A DNA stretch of 64,000 nucleotides from JAPWJZ01 sp966211335 (GTDB taxonomy: Bacteria > Pseudomonadota > Alphaproteobacteria > Micavibrionales > UBA2020), in NCBI GenBank assembly GCA_966211335.1, contig CBIHNF010000001.1, positions 868,001 to 932,000 of the forward strand, read 5' to 3'. The notes under the pieces were generated by a model. It was not told where the DNA came from. It saw only the letters and a list, made by a program, of their open reading frames with translations, and searched no databases. Position 1 is the stretch's first letter; each line of letters starts with the position of its first letter. Shown here in pieces: positions 1 through 8,252 of the stretch. Made by a program: the position numbers and the translations under genes.

Positions 1-1434
1 AAGCACCTGCAGGCGCGCGGCGTGAACCCCTTCCCCTACCGCTTCGATGTCACCGCTCATGCGGGCGAGCTGCAGAAGAAATACGCAACCCTCGCCAGCG
101 GCGAAGTGACGGGCGAAAAAGTGTCCGTCGCGGGCCGCGTCATGTCCCACCGCAATTCCGGCATGTTCATCGACCTTCGCGATTCAACCGGCAAGATTCA
201 AATCTTCTCCCACAAGGAACACCTTGATGCGGAGCTGCTGGCGCAGATGGCGTTTTACGACATCGGCGATATCATCGGCGTCACCGGCGTCGTCCGACGC
301 ACGCCGCGCGGCGAGCTGACCATCAACACCGAAAAGGTCGAGATGCTGTCGAAATCCATCCGCCCGCTGCCGGAAAAATACCACGGCATTCACGACACCG
401 AAATCAAGTACCGCCAGCGCTACCTCGACCTCATCATGAACGAGGAAAGCCGCGAGACGTTCCGCAAGCGCAGCCAGATCATCGCCTTCATCCGCCAGAT
501 TTTGACGGGCGAGCAGTTCATGGAAGTCGAAACGCCCATGCTTCACCCGATCGCGGGCGGCGCGAATGCGAAACCCTTCACGACGCACCACAATGCCCTC
601 GCTATGCGCCTGTTCCTGCGCATTGCGCCGGAGCTGTACCTGAAGCGCCTTGTCATCGGCGGCTTCGAGCGCGTGTTTGAAATCAACCGCTGCTTCCGCA
701 ACGAAGGCATTTCGGTCAAGCACAACCCCGAATTCACCTCCGTCGAAATCTACCAGGCCTATGCCGATTACAACGACATGATGGCCTTAACCGAGCGCAT
801 CATCGAAGGCGCCGTGAAAGCGACGCACAACGGCGAAACCAAAGTGAAGTTCGGCGAGCGCGAGATTGACTTCAAAGCCCCCTGGACGCGCAAGACCATG
901 GTCGAGCTGGTGCAGGAAAAAACCAAGGTTGATTTCGCCACTATCCCCGATGCCAAAGACGCCGCGAAAAAAGCACAGGAACTCGGCATCCACATCAAGC
1001 CGGGCTCCAACTGGGGCGAGGTGGTGGAGCAGATCTTCGCCGAGAAGGTGGAGGAGGAGCTGATCCAGCCCATCCATATCGTCGACCTGCCGAAAGACAT
1101 TTCGCCGCTCGCCAAAATCCACCGCGGGCAGGACAACCTGACCGAACGCTTTGAAAGCTACGTCAACGGCTGGGAAGTTGCCAACGCCTTCTCCGAGTTG
1201 ACCGACCCCTTCGACCAGCTGGCAAGATTCAAGGAGCAGATGAAAGCCCGTGACCTCGGCAACGAGGAAGCGCAGATGCTGGACGAAGATTTCGTCGAGG
1301 CGCTGGAATACGGCATGCCGCCCACGGGCGGCCTTGGCATCGGCATCGACCGGCTTGTCATGCTGCTGACGGATTCGCAAAGCATCCGCGACGTCATCGC
1401 CTTCCCGACGCTGCGCCAGGTTCACAAGGACTAA
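1..1434 (+). CDS. lysS: Lysyl-tRNA synthetase, class II (5' end outside window)
   Basis: Charges tRNA-Lys with lysine in the cytoplasm using ATP. The reading frame is open from base 1, so the true start lies upstream; about 477 codons are visible against roughly 490-505 usual for the family. The N-terminal OB-fold for anticodon binding is visible around VAGRVMSHRNSGMFIDLRD. The class II core follows, with motif 1 around EVETPMLHP, motif 2 as FEINRCFRNEGI (bases about 670-710) and motif 3 as GLGIGIDRLVML near the C-terminus. The GTG at 22 is in frame but is unlikely to be the start, because KHLQARG just before it fits the usual N-terminal helix. The next gene begins nine bases after the stop. 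Confidence 0.97.
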   Translation, partial: KHLQARGVNPFPYRFDVTAHAGELQKKYATLASGEVTGEKVSVAGRVMSHRNSGMFIDLRDSTGKIQIFSHKEHLDAELLAQMAFYDIGDIIGVTGVVRRTPRGELTINTEKVEMLSKSIRPLPEKYHGIHDTEIKYRQRYLDLIMNEESRETFRKRSQIIAFIRQILTGEQFMEVETPMLHPIAGGANAKPFTTHHNALAMRLFLRIAPELYLKRLVIGGFERVFEINRCFRNEGISVKHNPEFTSVEIYQAYADYNDMMALTERIIEGAVKATHNGETKVKFGEREIDFKAPWTRKTMVELVQEKTKVDFATIPDAKDAAKKAQELGIHIKPGSNWGEVVEQIFAEKVEEELIQPIHIVDLPKDISPLAKIHRGQDNLTERFESYVNGWEVANAFSELTDPFDQLARFKEQMKARDLGNEEAQMLDEDFVEALEYGMPPTGGLGIGIDRLVMLLTDSQSIRDVIAFPTLRQVHKD

Positions 1435-1443
1435 GCCGCTGTC

Positions 1444-2781
1444 ATGAGCGTCATCAGTTTCTTCAAAGCACTGATTAGACGCCGTGGCAAAGAACAAAGT
1501 CCGCGACGTCCGCGGAGCCAAAAGGAAATTCTAATTGCCGCGACATCTGCCGCGGAAATTACTCCCTATTTCGGAAGTCGCAACGGTTATTTGCGCGAAA
1601 AGGCGGTACGCCGTGCCGGAAAAATGCTCTGGCCGGAAACGATGCCCTTTTTATTGCAGCGCTTGAACGACTGGGTGCCGCAAGTGGCCGCGGCCGCCGA
1701 AGCTGCTGTTCTTGCTTTCCGCGATGCCGATCAATTCGAAGCCCTCGCACGCTGCCTGCCGCAGCTGGATGATCTGCGCCATCGCCGTCGCCGTGACCAT
1801 GCGGCTTTTGTGGGTGGCATCGAAGACTGGATTGCGGCGCATACAAAATTTCAACCGCTTGCTGCCACGCTGCAGATCGCCGTGCCGAAAATTTCGCGGC
1901 GGCTGTTCGCGCTGGCCTCTGCGCATCACACCTTGCCGGAAAGTGACCTCATCCGCCTGGGCCTGCAATCCCGCGACGTGGTGACGGCGAAACTGGCGAG
2001 CCAGCGTATTGCACAACTGCCCGCCGCCGAGCAAAAAGAATTCCTGCAAAAAGCGCTCACCGCCAAAGCCGGATGGCTGCGGCTTGCGGCGCTGAAGCTG
2101 CTGCCGGCGGACGAGGGGAGGTCGGCCACGCAAAACTTCCTGCTCGACCCCTACGCCCCCTGCCGCGAATGGGCGGAAAAGCATGGCGGTTTCAGCGAAG
2201 ACGATATCAAGGCCCGCCGCCGCGCCGCGCTGGAGGACCCCTCAACGCCGCCGGCCCGCCGCCTTGTGGCCCTGAAACTGGGCGGGCGGGACGCTTTGGC
2301 GCTGCCGTTGCTGCAGCCCTATCTTGACGACCCGCGACCCGCCTTCCGCGCCGCCGCGCTGCTCTCCCTCGCCCGCCTTGCGCCGCAGGATTATGAAAGC
2401 CGCGTCAAGGCTGCGCTGACCAGCCCGGTCAACGCCCTGTCCCGCGCCGCTGTCCAGGCCATGCGGGATATGAGCCTGCCGCTCGGCCTTGCCGACTGGC
2501 ACAGCTTCGCCTTCACCGTCATGAGCGAGAGCGGCGCGCGGCGGTTGCTGTCGCTGGCACGAAGCCGGAACAAATGGGATCACCTCGGCTTCATCCTCGA
2601 GCTGTATCCGCATCCGCTGTTTGGCAAGCTGGCGGGGCAGGCGCTGCAGGGCTGGGTGCGTGACTTCAACCGATCCCCCATCCCCATGACGCCGCAGCAG
2701 CAGAAGTGGATCGCCGCCGTGCGCCCGCAATATGACGGCGCCTATGTGAAGGGCGACTCGCTCGACTTCTATATAAGGTGA
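1444..2781 (+). CDS. HEAT-like repeat protein of unknown function
   Basis: A 445-aa soluble protein dominated by Ala, Leu and Arg helices. Recurrent helical pairs such as PFLLQRLNDWVPQVAAAAEA, GWLRLAALKLL and RPAFRAAALLSLARL resemble HEAT or armadillo-type repeats, which usually form scaffolds for protein binding. No catalytic motif or signal peptide is visible. It starts nine bases after lysS, so it is probably transcribed with it, although no clear ribosome binding site precedes the ATG. The first 60 codons are less GC-rich than the rest. The C-terminus ends KGDSLDFYIR, similar to the tail of the unrelated protein at 33847-34560 (KGQSFDFK). No function can be assigned. Confidence 0.8.
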   Translation: MSVISFFKALIRRRGKEQSPRRPRSQKEILIAATSAAEITPYFGSRNGYLREKAVRRAGKMLWPETMPFLLQRLNDWVPQVAAAAEAAVLAFRDADQFEALARCLPQLDDLRHRRRRDHAAFVGGIEDWIAAHTKFQPLAATLQIAVPKISRRLFALASAHHTLPESDLIRLGLQSRDVVTAKLASQRIAQLPAAEQKEFLQKALTAKAGWLRLAALKLLPADEGRSATQNFLLDPYAPCREWAEKHGGFSEDDIKARRRAALEDPSTPPARRLVALKLGGRDALALPLLQPYLDDPRPAFRAAALLSLARLAPQDYESRVKAALTSPVNALSRAAVQAMRDMSLPLGLADWHSFAFTVMSESGARRLLSLARSRNKWDHLGFILELYPHPLFGKLAGQALQGWVRDFNRSPIPMTPQQQKWIAAVRPQYDGAYVKGDSLDFYIR

Positions 2782-2839
2782 GTCGGAATAGCGCCTCCCG
2801 ACGGTTCATCGCGCCAAATAACGCATTATGAAAACCAAA

Positions 2840-2865
2840 GGAACGGAATCCTAAGCCCCTGAGTT
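2840..2865 (+). promoter_or_regulatory. Possible EcfG-type (general stress) promoter
   Basis: GGAAC at 2840-2844, a 17-base spacer, then AGTT at 2862-2865. The alphaproteobacterial EcfG consensus is GGAAC-N16/17-CGTT. Predicted transcription would start near 2872, about 180 bases before the bactofilin gene, so the leader would contain the palindromes at 2883-2914. The same spacing recurs at 15952 and 51115. Confidence 0.35.
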
Positions 2866-2882
2866 TAAAGGCAGCAGCCGGT

Positions 2883-2914
2883 AAACACGTGTTTGATTGC
2901 CCCATAATTATGGG
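2883..2914. promoter_or_regulatory. Two adjacent perfect palindromes upstream of bactofilin
   Basis: AAACACGTGTTT (2883-2894) and CCCATAATTATGGG (2901-2914) are both perfect palindromes, six bases apart, inside the 269-base gap between the HEAT-like gene and the bactofilin gene. They could be operator sites or RNA hairpins. The rest of the gap shows a direct repeat of GGAATCTGT (2913 and 3003) but no gene. Confidence 0.45.
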
Positions 2915-3050
2915 AATCTGTGCGTAATTGCTGGACGTAATAAGGGGGGGATGATACTGATTCACCCGTTTCCTGAGTTAAATACATAATGCCGCCATCG
3001 TCGGAATCTGTATTGGCAAACAGGATGAGCGCATTAGAATGAGGCACATC

Positions 3051-3599
3051 ATGACAATCGAAAAGAAAACCATCCGCAGTGACATCCCCGGTCATCACAC
3101 CATGATGATGAACTCGATCTCCTATGCCGGCACGACGCAGGAAGAATCCCGCCGTCTTGTCATCGGCCGCGAAATTACCCTGAACGGCAACATCGCCGCC
3201 TGCGAACACCTCGTCATCGAAGGCACCGTGGAAGCGCAAAGCTTCACCGCCCGCCGCCTCGACATCCTCGAAGCCGGCATCTTCACCGGCAACGCCGAAC
3301 TGCAGGATGGCGTCATCGCCGGCAAGTTCGACGGCAAGCTGAAAGTCACCGGCCGCCTGACCGTGAAATCGACCGGCCGCATCACCGGCGAAATCGACTA
3401 CGGCACGCTGGAAGTCGAAGCCGGCGCCCGCATCGAAGGCACCATGCGCCCCTCCGCCATCGCGGTTGACGCTGCCTCCCTCGTGGAAGTGAAGCGCACC
3501 AATGACAACCTCGATGCCATCCTCGACACCGCCAGCACCGAAACGGCGGAATCGACGGACGACCGCGCCAAGGTCTTCCGCCGGTCGGTAGGCTACTAA
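3051..3599 (+). CDS. Bactofilin (polymer-forming cytoskeletal protein)
   Basis: Bactofilins (PF04519) polymerise without nucleotide and act as scaffolds for cell-wall or polar proteins. The 182-aa product has the typical plan: a short disordered N-terminus, a central right-handed beta-helix of repeating hydrophobic/Gly turns (from about VIGREITLNGN through ARIEGTM), and a short charged C-terminal tail. An upstream in-frame ATG exists at 3039, but GAGG at 3041-3044 lies six bases before the ATG at 3051, which is therefore preferred. The next gene begins within about 25 bases, so the two may work together at the envelope. Confidence 0.9.
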   Translation: MTIEKKTIRSDIPGHHTMMMNSISYAGTTQEESRRLVIGREITLNGNIAACEHLVIEGTVEAQSFTARRLDILEAGIFTGNAELQDGVIAGKFDGKLKVTGRLTVKSTGRITGEIDYGTLEVEAGARIEGTMRPSAIAVDAASLVEVKRTNDNLDAILDTASTETAESTDDRAKVFRRSVGY

Positions 3600-3622
3600 T
3601 TTTGATCAGGGGTATTCCCCAT

Positions 3623-4258
3623 ATGGAAACCGCCGGCGGCCTGAAAATTCAGGTCTCCGGCGGCGATCCTTATGCCTTTGTCTGCAGCCTCGTGGATGCC
3701 GCCTTCATGGGCTTCTACCTGCAGGTGCGACGGAATACCAAGCGCATCTCCCGCCTTCTCGTCGCCTTCCTGCCGATGATGCTGCTGCTCGTCGGCTCCT
3801 GCAAAACCTCCGAAGTCATTGAAAACATCATCGGCGAGAACCGCGTGGCGCAGTTCCGCGCGGCGCTCTTCCCCGATGAAACGCTGTCCGGCGACGGCAT
3901 CTATACGCCGGCTTCCGGCGTTGTGGCCCGCGCCCGCGACTATGTGGAGAACGACCCGGCATCGCTGATGCGCCTGACGCAAGCTGAAGTCGGCTATATC
4001 TTCGGCAAGCCCACAATGCAACGCCGCGATGCGGATGCCAAAATCTGGCAGTACAAGACCAAGTCCTGCGTCGTCGATTTCTTCTTCTATGATGATAAAG
4101 CCATTGGCGGCGACGCGCCGGTGTCTTACGTCGACTTCCGCCTGAAGGCGGACCTCGAGCCCGGCTCCGCCGCGCGCATGGACGGCGTGCCGGAAGGCAG
4201 CCAGTCGAAATGCCTCGAGAAAATCGTCGGCCGCGACGGTCTCAGCTTCAATGGTTAA
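3623..4258 (+). CDS. Putative outer-membrane lipoprotein, start uncertain
   Basis: Contains a clear lipobox: basic residues RRNTKR, a hydrophobic stretch LLVAFLPMMLLLVGS, then the cysteine encoded at 3800-3802. The mature part (KTSEVIENIIGE...) has no catalytic motif; its segment LTQAEVGYIFGKPTMQRRDADAKIWQY resembles small SmpA/OmlA-like lipoproteins in which a helix is followed by 'G.P....... .WQY', but I hold that loosely. ATG at 3623 has AGGGG ten bases upstream, yet it would place about 59 residues before the cysteine. ATG at 3707 or GTG at 3725 would give a normal 25-31-residue lipoprotein signal. The intervening codons look coding. It follows the bactofilin gene closely and ends overlapping nth by four bases, tail to tail. 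Confidence 0.7.
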   Translation: METAGGLKIQVSGGDPYAFVCSLVDAAFMGFYLQVRRNTKRISRLLVAFLPMMLLLVGSCKTSEVIENIIGENRVAQFRAALFPDETLSGDGIYTPASGVVARARDYVENDPASLMRLTQAEVGYIFGKPTMQRRDADAKIWQYKTKSCVVDFFFYDDKAIGGDAPVSYVDFRLKADLEPGSAARMDGVPEGSQSKCLEKIVGRDGLSFNG

Positions 4259-4887
4259 GCCGTCTTCTCTTTAAATTCGCAAAGGCTATAGACGATGCAG
4301 TTTTTGCAATCGGGCGACCTTGCCTTGCAGGTATAGCGCCCGTGCAAAATCAGCCAGGTATGCGCATGCAGCATGTATTTGTCCGGCACGACTTTGACGA
4401 GCTTATCTTCCACCGCCTCGACCGTCTTGCCGCGGGCAAGGCCGGTGCGGTTGGAAACGCGGAAGATATGCGTATCGACCGCCATGGTCGGCTGCTTGAA
4501 CCAGACATTCAGCACCACATTCGCCGTCTTGCGCCCGACGCCGGGCAGCTTGACCAGCTGCTCCCGCGTCTCGGGCACCTCGCCGCCATGCTCATCGACA
4601 AGGATCTGCGACAGGGCGATGACGTTCTTCGCCTTGCCATTGTAAAGGCCGATGGTTTTGATGTGTTCCTTCAAGCCCGCTTCGCCCAGCTTCAGCATGG
4701 CGGCCGGGGTTTTGACTTTCTTGAACAGCGCATTGGTCGCCTTGTTGACGCCAACGTCAGTCGATTGCGCGGACAGCACAACAGCGACGAGCAGCTGGTA
4801 GGCGTTGCCGTATTCCAGCTCGCCCTTCGGCTCCGGCGTCTGGCGCGCGAGGCGCGCAAAAAATTCTTCGATCTCGGCGGGTTTCAT
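4255..4887 (-). CDS. nth: Endonuclease III (DNA glycosylase/AP lyase)
   Basis: Base-excision repair enzyme that removes oxidised pyrimidines and nicks the abasic site. The 210-aa protein matches the family length. The helix-hairpin-helix LPGVGRKTANVVL carries the catalytic lysine, and VDTHIFRVSNR supplies the catalytic aspartate. The C-terminus has the four-cysteine [4Fe-4S] motif C-x6-C-x2-C-x5-C (CKARSPDCKNCIVYSLC). It is the last gene of a leftward series that begins with the DUF1800/DUF1501 cassettes, with a 31-base gap to the gene upstream. Confidence 0.97.
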   Translation of the reverse strand: MKPAEIEEFFARLARQTPEPKGELEYGNAYQLLVAVVLSAQSTDVGVNKATNALFKKVKTPAAMLKLGEAGLKEHIKTIGLYNGKAKNVIALSQILVDEHGGEVPETREQLVKLPGVGRKTANVVLNVWFKQPTMAVDTHIFRVSNRTGLARGKTVEAVEDKLVKVVPDKYMLHAHTWLILHGRYTCKARSPDCKNCIVYSLCEFKEKTA

Positions 4888-4918
4888 GCCTTGGTTTTAG
4901 AGGGTGACGGCGCGGCAA

Positions 4919-6154
4919 TCAAGTGCGGATAATGCCATCCAGCGCACGGGCACTGCCGCTGTTCGGAAAGACATTGGCGTCAACCTCGTTGCCCGGCAGG
5001 CGTAGATGTTCCGTCAGTATCGCCTTCGCCACTTGCCGGAGGTCCGTCGTGGGCTGCAGGTCGCGGTTCTGGTAGAGCTGCGCCTGGCCCAGCCCCGGCC
5101 AGCGGGAATAGATTTTGCCACCATTGACCGCGCCCCCGAGCAGGAAAGCGCAGGACGCCGTGCCATGGTCGGTACCGCCGGTGCCGTTCTGCGCCACGGT
5201 GCGGCCGAATTCTGTTGCCGCCAGCACCACGGTTTTTTTCCAATGCTCGCCGAGGGATGTTTTAAGCGCGCCAAAACCGGCATCGAGCGCGGCGAAGTTA
5301 TTGGCCAGAACGCCAGCCTCCGTGCCCTGCTGCGCATGGGTGTCCCAGCCGCCCAGCTCGATGGTCGCAATGCGCGGGCCGGCGGGATCGGACAGGATTT
5401 TGCCAACGGCCGAAACCGTCGCCTGCATCTGCTCCTTGCCGCGCAAACCGCCGCCATTGCCAATTTTGCCGCCGCCCTTTTTGCCCATGGTCTCGCCATC
5501 CAGGGCGCCATCCGCAATGCCATGCACATCCACCGCCTGCACAAGCGCGGTGTGCAGCATGGCGTCATGCTGGTAGAGCCGCTCCAGCGACAAAATCATT
5601 GTGTCATCCGGCAAGCCGCGTGCAGATGGCGCCCAGGTCCCGACCGGTGTTGTGCCCTGCAGCGACAGCGGAATGGTCTGGCCGACCGCAAGGCCTAAAC
5701 TATTCTGGCGGCGGCCGTAAAGGGTCAGCGCGCGGTTGAGCCAGCCGTCATTGAGGCCATGTGGCTGCGTCGCGCCTGATTCAAGAACATTCTGCGCATC
5801 AAAATGCGACCGCTCGCGATAGGGGGTTGATACCGCCTGTATCGCCGCCGCCTCGCCGCTGCCGAACATGCCGATAAAATTGACAAAGCTGTTATGCGCG
5901 CCAAAAAAATTATCGAGCTTGGTATAGGCCGTGGCCGGCAGGGCAATGCCGTTGCGGGCAGTCGTATAGGCCCGGTCGCCGTAGGGCGGAATAGCGTTGA
6001 GTCCGTCCATCGCGCCGCGCAGGATAATAAAGACAAAGCGCTCCTCCACTGGCGCATCGGCGAAGGAAACGCGGATGCCGGAAAACATCGTGGTGGCGGC
6101 AACGCAGCCAGCGCCCAGCAGCAGTCTCCGGCGGGAGATTTTAATATCGTCCAT
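4919..6154 (-). CDS. DUF1501 family exported protein, copy A
   Basis: The DUF1501 family is distantly related to sulfatases and alkaline phosphatases; its biochemical role is not established. The 411-aa product starts with a twin-arginine type signal (SRRRLLLGAGCVAATT, cleavage likely after SFADA near residue 33), suggesting folded export. Family landmarks are ILRGAMDGLNAIPPYGD, RSHFDAQNVLESG, GGWDTHAQQG and TEFGRTVAQNGTGGTDHG, the last two holding conserved Asp/His residues typical of metal sites. It lies three bases downstream of a DUF1800 gene, the usual partner. Copy B at 8253-9536 shares long identical segments, for example GTASCAFLLGGAVNGGKIY. Confidence 0.93.
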   Translation of the reverse strand: MDDIKISRRRLLLGAGCVAATTMFSGIRVSFADAPVEERFVFIILRGAMDGLNAIPPYGDRAYTTARNGIALPATAYTKLDNFFGAHNSFVNFIGMFGSGEAAAIQAVSTPYRERSHFDAQNVLESGATQPHGLNDGWLNRALTLYGRRQNSLGLAVGQTIPLSLQGTTPVGTWAPSARGLPDDTMILSLERLYQHDAMLHTALVQAVDVHGIADGALDGETMGKKGGGKIGNGGGLRGKEQMQATVSAVGKILSDPAGPRIATIELGGWDTHAQQGTEAGVLANNFAALDAGFGALKTSLGEHWKKTVVLAATEFGRTVAQNGTGGTDHGTASCAFLLGGAVNGGKIYSRWPGLGQAQLYQNRDLQPTTDLRQVAKAILTEHLRLPGNEVDANVFPNSGSARALDGIIRT

Positions 6155-6157
6155 GGC

Positions 6158-7531
6158 TCATCTCCTCTGGAATTCAGGGCTGGCAAAAAGCAAGGTGATC
6201 GCATCGGCGGCGCTGCCCGCATGGGCGACCGCGAATTTCGTTTCGGCGGAGGCGACAGGGCCAATCGTCTGCGCCAGCAAAACATTGGGGTCGGTCTCGG
6301 TGTAAACGCCGCGGGCGATCAGTTTTGCAAGGTCGATGCGCTGGAGCAAAGCTTCCGCGCCAATCCAGTCCTTGGCCTTGTCGCTCCAGCCCGCCGGCGA
6401 TCCGGCGGTGAAGGGCACTTGGCCGAGGGTTTTATAAGCGCCAATCAGCTGCTCGTCCCCCGCATCCACATCCGCCGCGCGGATGAGGGAGAGTATATAA
6501 TCATTCGGCGTCTTTATCTTCGGCAGCGGGTCCAGCCATACCTCTTCCATCGCGAGGATTGTCTTATAGACAACCATCAGGTTGCCGTTGGAGCGCATAA
6601 ACGCGCTGGCAATTTTGCTGACCACCATGGCGGAAGGCTCATCCGCCACAAAATGCCGCGCCAGCTTGGTCGCGATGAACTTGGCGGTGGAGGGGTGCGT
6701 GGCAAAGGTATGCAGTGCCGATAACACTTCACCTTCGCCATTTTCGCGGTAGGTCTGGCCGAGCAGCACCTTATCGCCCGGCTCGTGAATCATGCGGGCG
6801 AAGAAAAAGCCGGAGCCATCGCCGCGGTTTTGCGCATCCACCGTCCAGCCGGTCAGCATCTTGGCGAATTCGGTGACATCGGCCTGGCTGTAACCGCCAC
6901 CAACGCCAAGGGTGTGCAGCTCCATGATCTCACGGGCGAGGTTTTCATTGAGCCCCTTGTCCTGTCTCTGCCCGCCCGGCGAATGCGGGCCGATGGAGCG
7001 CACGTTATCCAGATATATCTGCATGGCCGGATGGCGCGTCGAGGCGACGAGCAGGTTTTCAAAACTGCCGAGGATATTGGGGCGAATGGCATCACGCTCG
7101 AAAGCCGCGACCAGTGGCATGTCCTGCTGCTTGATGGCGGAGACGGTAAAGTGGTTGCTCCAGAAATGCACAAGCCGCTCGAAGAAGGGTGCGGGGCTGA
7201 GCGCCGCGACGCGGGTGCGGATGGCGACTTCGCGGATATAGCCATCGCGCATGCCGCGCACAATTTCCCGCGCCGCCATTTTCGCCTCGGGGTCATTGCT
7301 TTCCTTGAAGGCTTTTTTCTCGGCCTTCTTCTTCTGCATCATGTCCCGGTAGTTTTCGACCACGGCCTGCGCGCGCGGCAGTTTATCCATCTCCGCATTG
7401 CGGGCGTAGCGGGGGTCCAGCTGCGCCACCAGCCAGCCGATGTAATCGCCGGAGATGCGGTCAAGATCATTGCCTTGGGCACCGAAGCCGAAGCGGTTGG
7501 CGGCAATAAAGCTTTCCGGTGTGGCGGCCAT
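6158..7531 (-). CDS. DUF1800 family protein, copy A
   Basis: DUF1800 proteins are almost always encoded next to DUF1501 proteins and are presumed to act with them; no reaction is known. The 457-aa product shows the family segments AANRFGFGAQGNDLDRI at the N-terminus, VHFWSNHFTVS near residue 120, NENLAREIMELHTLGVGGGY and FAKMLTGW. No signal peptide is obvious, unlike the DUF1501 partner, so how the pair meet is unclear. It is upstream of and nearly contiguous with DUF1501 copy A and is a paralog of 9540-10916. Confidence 0.92.
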   Translation of the reverse strand: MAATPESFIAANRFGFGAQGNDLDRISGDYIGWLVAQLDPRYARNAEMDKLPRAQAVVENYRDMMQKKKAEKKAFKESNDPEAKMAAREIVRGMRDGYIREVAIRTRVAALSPAPFFERLVHFWSNHFTVSAIKQQDMPLVAAFERDAIRPNILGSFENLLVASTRHPAMQIYLDNVRSIGPHSPGGQRQDKGLNENLAREIMELHTLGVGGGYSQADVTEFAKMLTGWTVDAQNRGDGSGFFFARMIHEPGDKVLLGQTYRENGEGEVLSALHTFATHPSTAKFIATKLARHFVADEPSAMVVSKIASAFMRSNGNLMVVYKTILAMEEVWLDPLPKIKTPNDYILSLIRAADVDAGDEQLIGAYKTLGQVPFTAGSPAGWSDKAKDWIGAEALLQRIDLAKLIARGVYTETDPNVLLAQTIGPVASAETKFAVAHAGSAADAITLLFASPEFQRR

Positions 7532-7628
7532 AAAGGTTATTCCCGATGTCGGAGATAAAAGGCGAATACCTATTATACGGCCCGCCGGTTAAAACCCTGC
7601 GAATGGCGCTATGTGCTTGAAATAGTGC

Positions 7629-8168
7629 TCAATTACCGCGCATGCGGCTGATGAGCAGCTTGATGCCCTGAAAGCCCGCGCCCGCCATGATGCCCACGCT
7701 CGCGCCGGTCGCAACGGTCGAGACGTCGGTGCCGGGGTTGTCTTGCGCAATCATGGTGATGATGCCGAGCCCCGTGCCCCATTTCGCGCCGCGCCAGGCC
7801 GTACCCAGCACGCCCAACGTCTTGCCGTTCAGGAAACCCAGGGCCATGCGCAGCGCCTTGATCATCGCGCCAATCATCATCGCCGTTTTTTTCAGGAAGA
7901 ATGCAAAGGCCATCATCGGCACGCCAAGGGCCATGGCGCCGGCCGGCACGCCGACCCAGAAAGGATGCTGGTTATAATAGAGCGGGCCAAACATGCCGCC
8001 CACAATCGCGCCAAAGCAGAACCAGGTGCGCGGATCGCCCGCTTCGGGATGCGACATATCAAAGCCGCGACTGGCGCCGTTGGCATCCAGACGGCGCTGC
8101 TCGTCTAGCGCGAGCGAATAGAAATAGGTGAACTTATGGGCGGAATCCTTGAACACATTGTCAAACAT
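7629..8168 (-). CDS. Small multi-pass membrane protein, unknown function
   Basis: A 179-aa protein with a soluble N-terminal third (about residues 1-45) followed by hydrophobic segments around TWFCFGAIVGGMFGPLYY, WVGVPAGAMALGVPMMAFAFF, GLGIITMI and GASVGIMAGAGFQGIKLLI, probably three or four membrane helices rich in Gly and Ala. I do not recognise the family. It lies between the two DUF1800/DUF1501 cassettes on the same strand, with 84- and 97-base gaps, so it may or may not belong to the same transcript. Confidence 0.75.
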   Translation of the reverse strand: MFDNVFKDSAHKFTYFYSLALDEQRRLDANGASRGFDMSHPEAGDPRTWFCFGAIVGGMFGPLYYNQHPFWVGVPAGAMALGVPMMAFAFFLKKTAMMIGAMIKALRMALGFLNGKTLGVLGTAWRGAKWGTGLGIITMIAQDNPGTDVSTVATGASVGIMAGAGFQGIKLLISRMRGN

Positions 8169-8252
8169 AGCAGTCTTCGCTCCAGATCAGAAAATGCGCC
8201 CCTTCTTTCAGTCTAGCGCGGGGGCGCATATTTTCCAGCAGTTATTTTCCGG

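Noticed and set aside
2951..2989. A 12-codon upstream frame (ATG after a G-run) in the bactofilin leader
   Set aside because: The G-run directly abuts the ATG and the peptide is very short; no reason to think it is translated.
3013..3040. TTGGCA-N16-TAGAAT as the bactofilin promoter
   Set aside because: Transcription would start after the GAGG ribosome site at 3041, leaving no usable leader; not excluded, but not supported.
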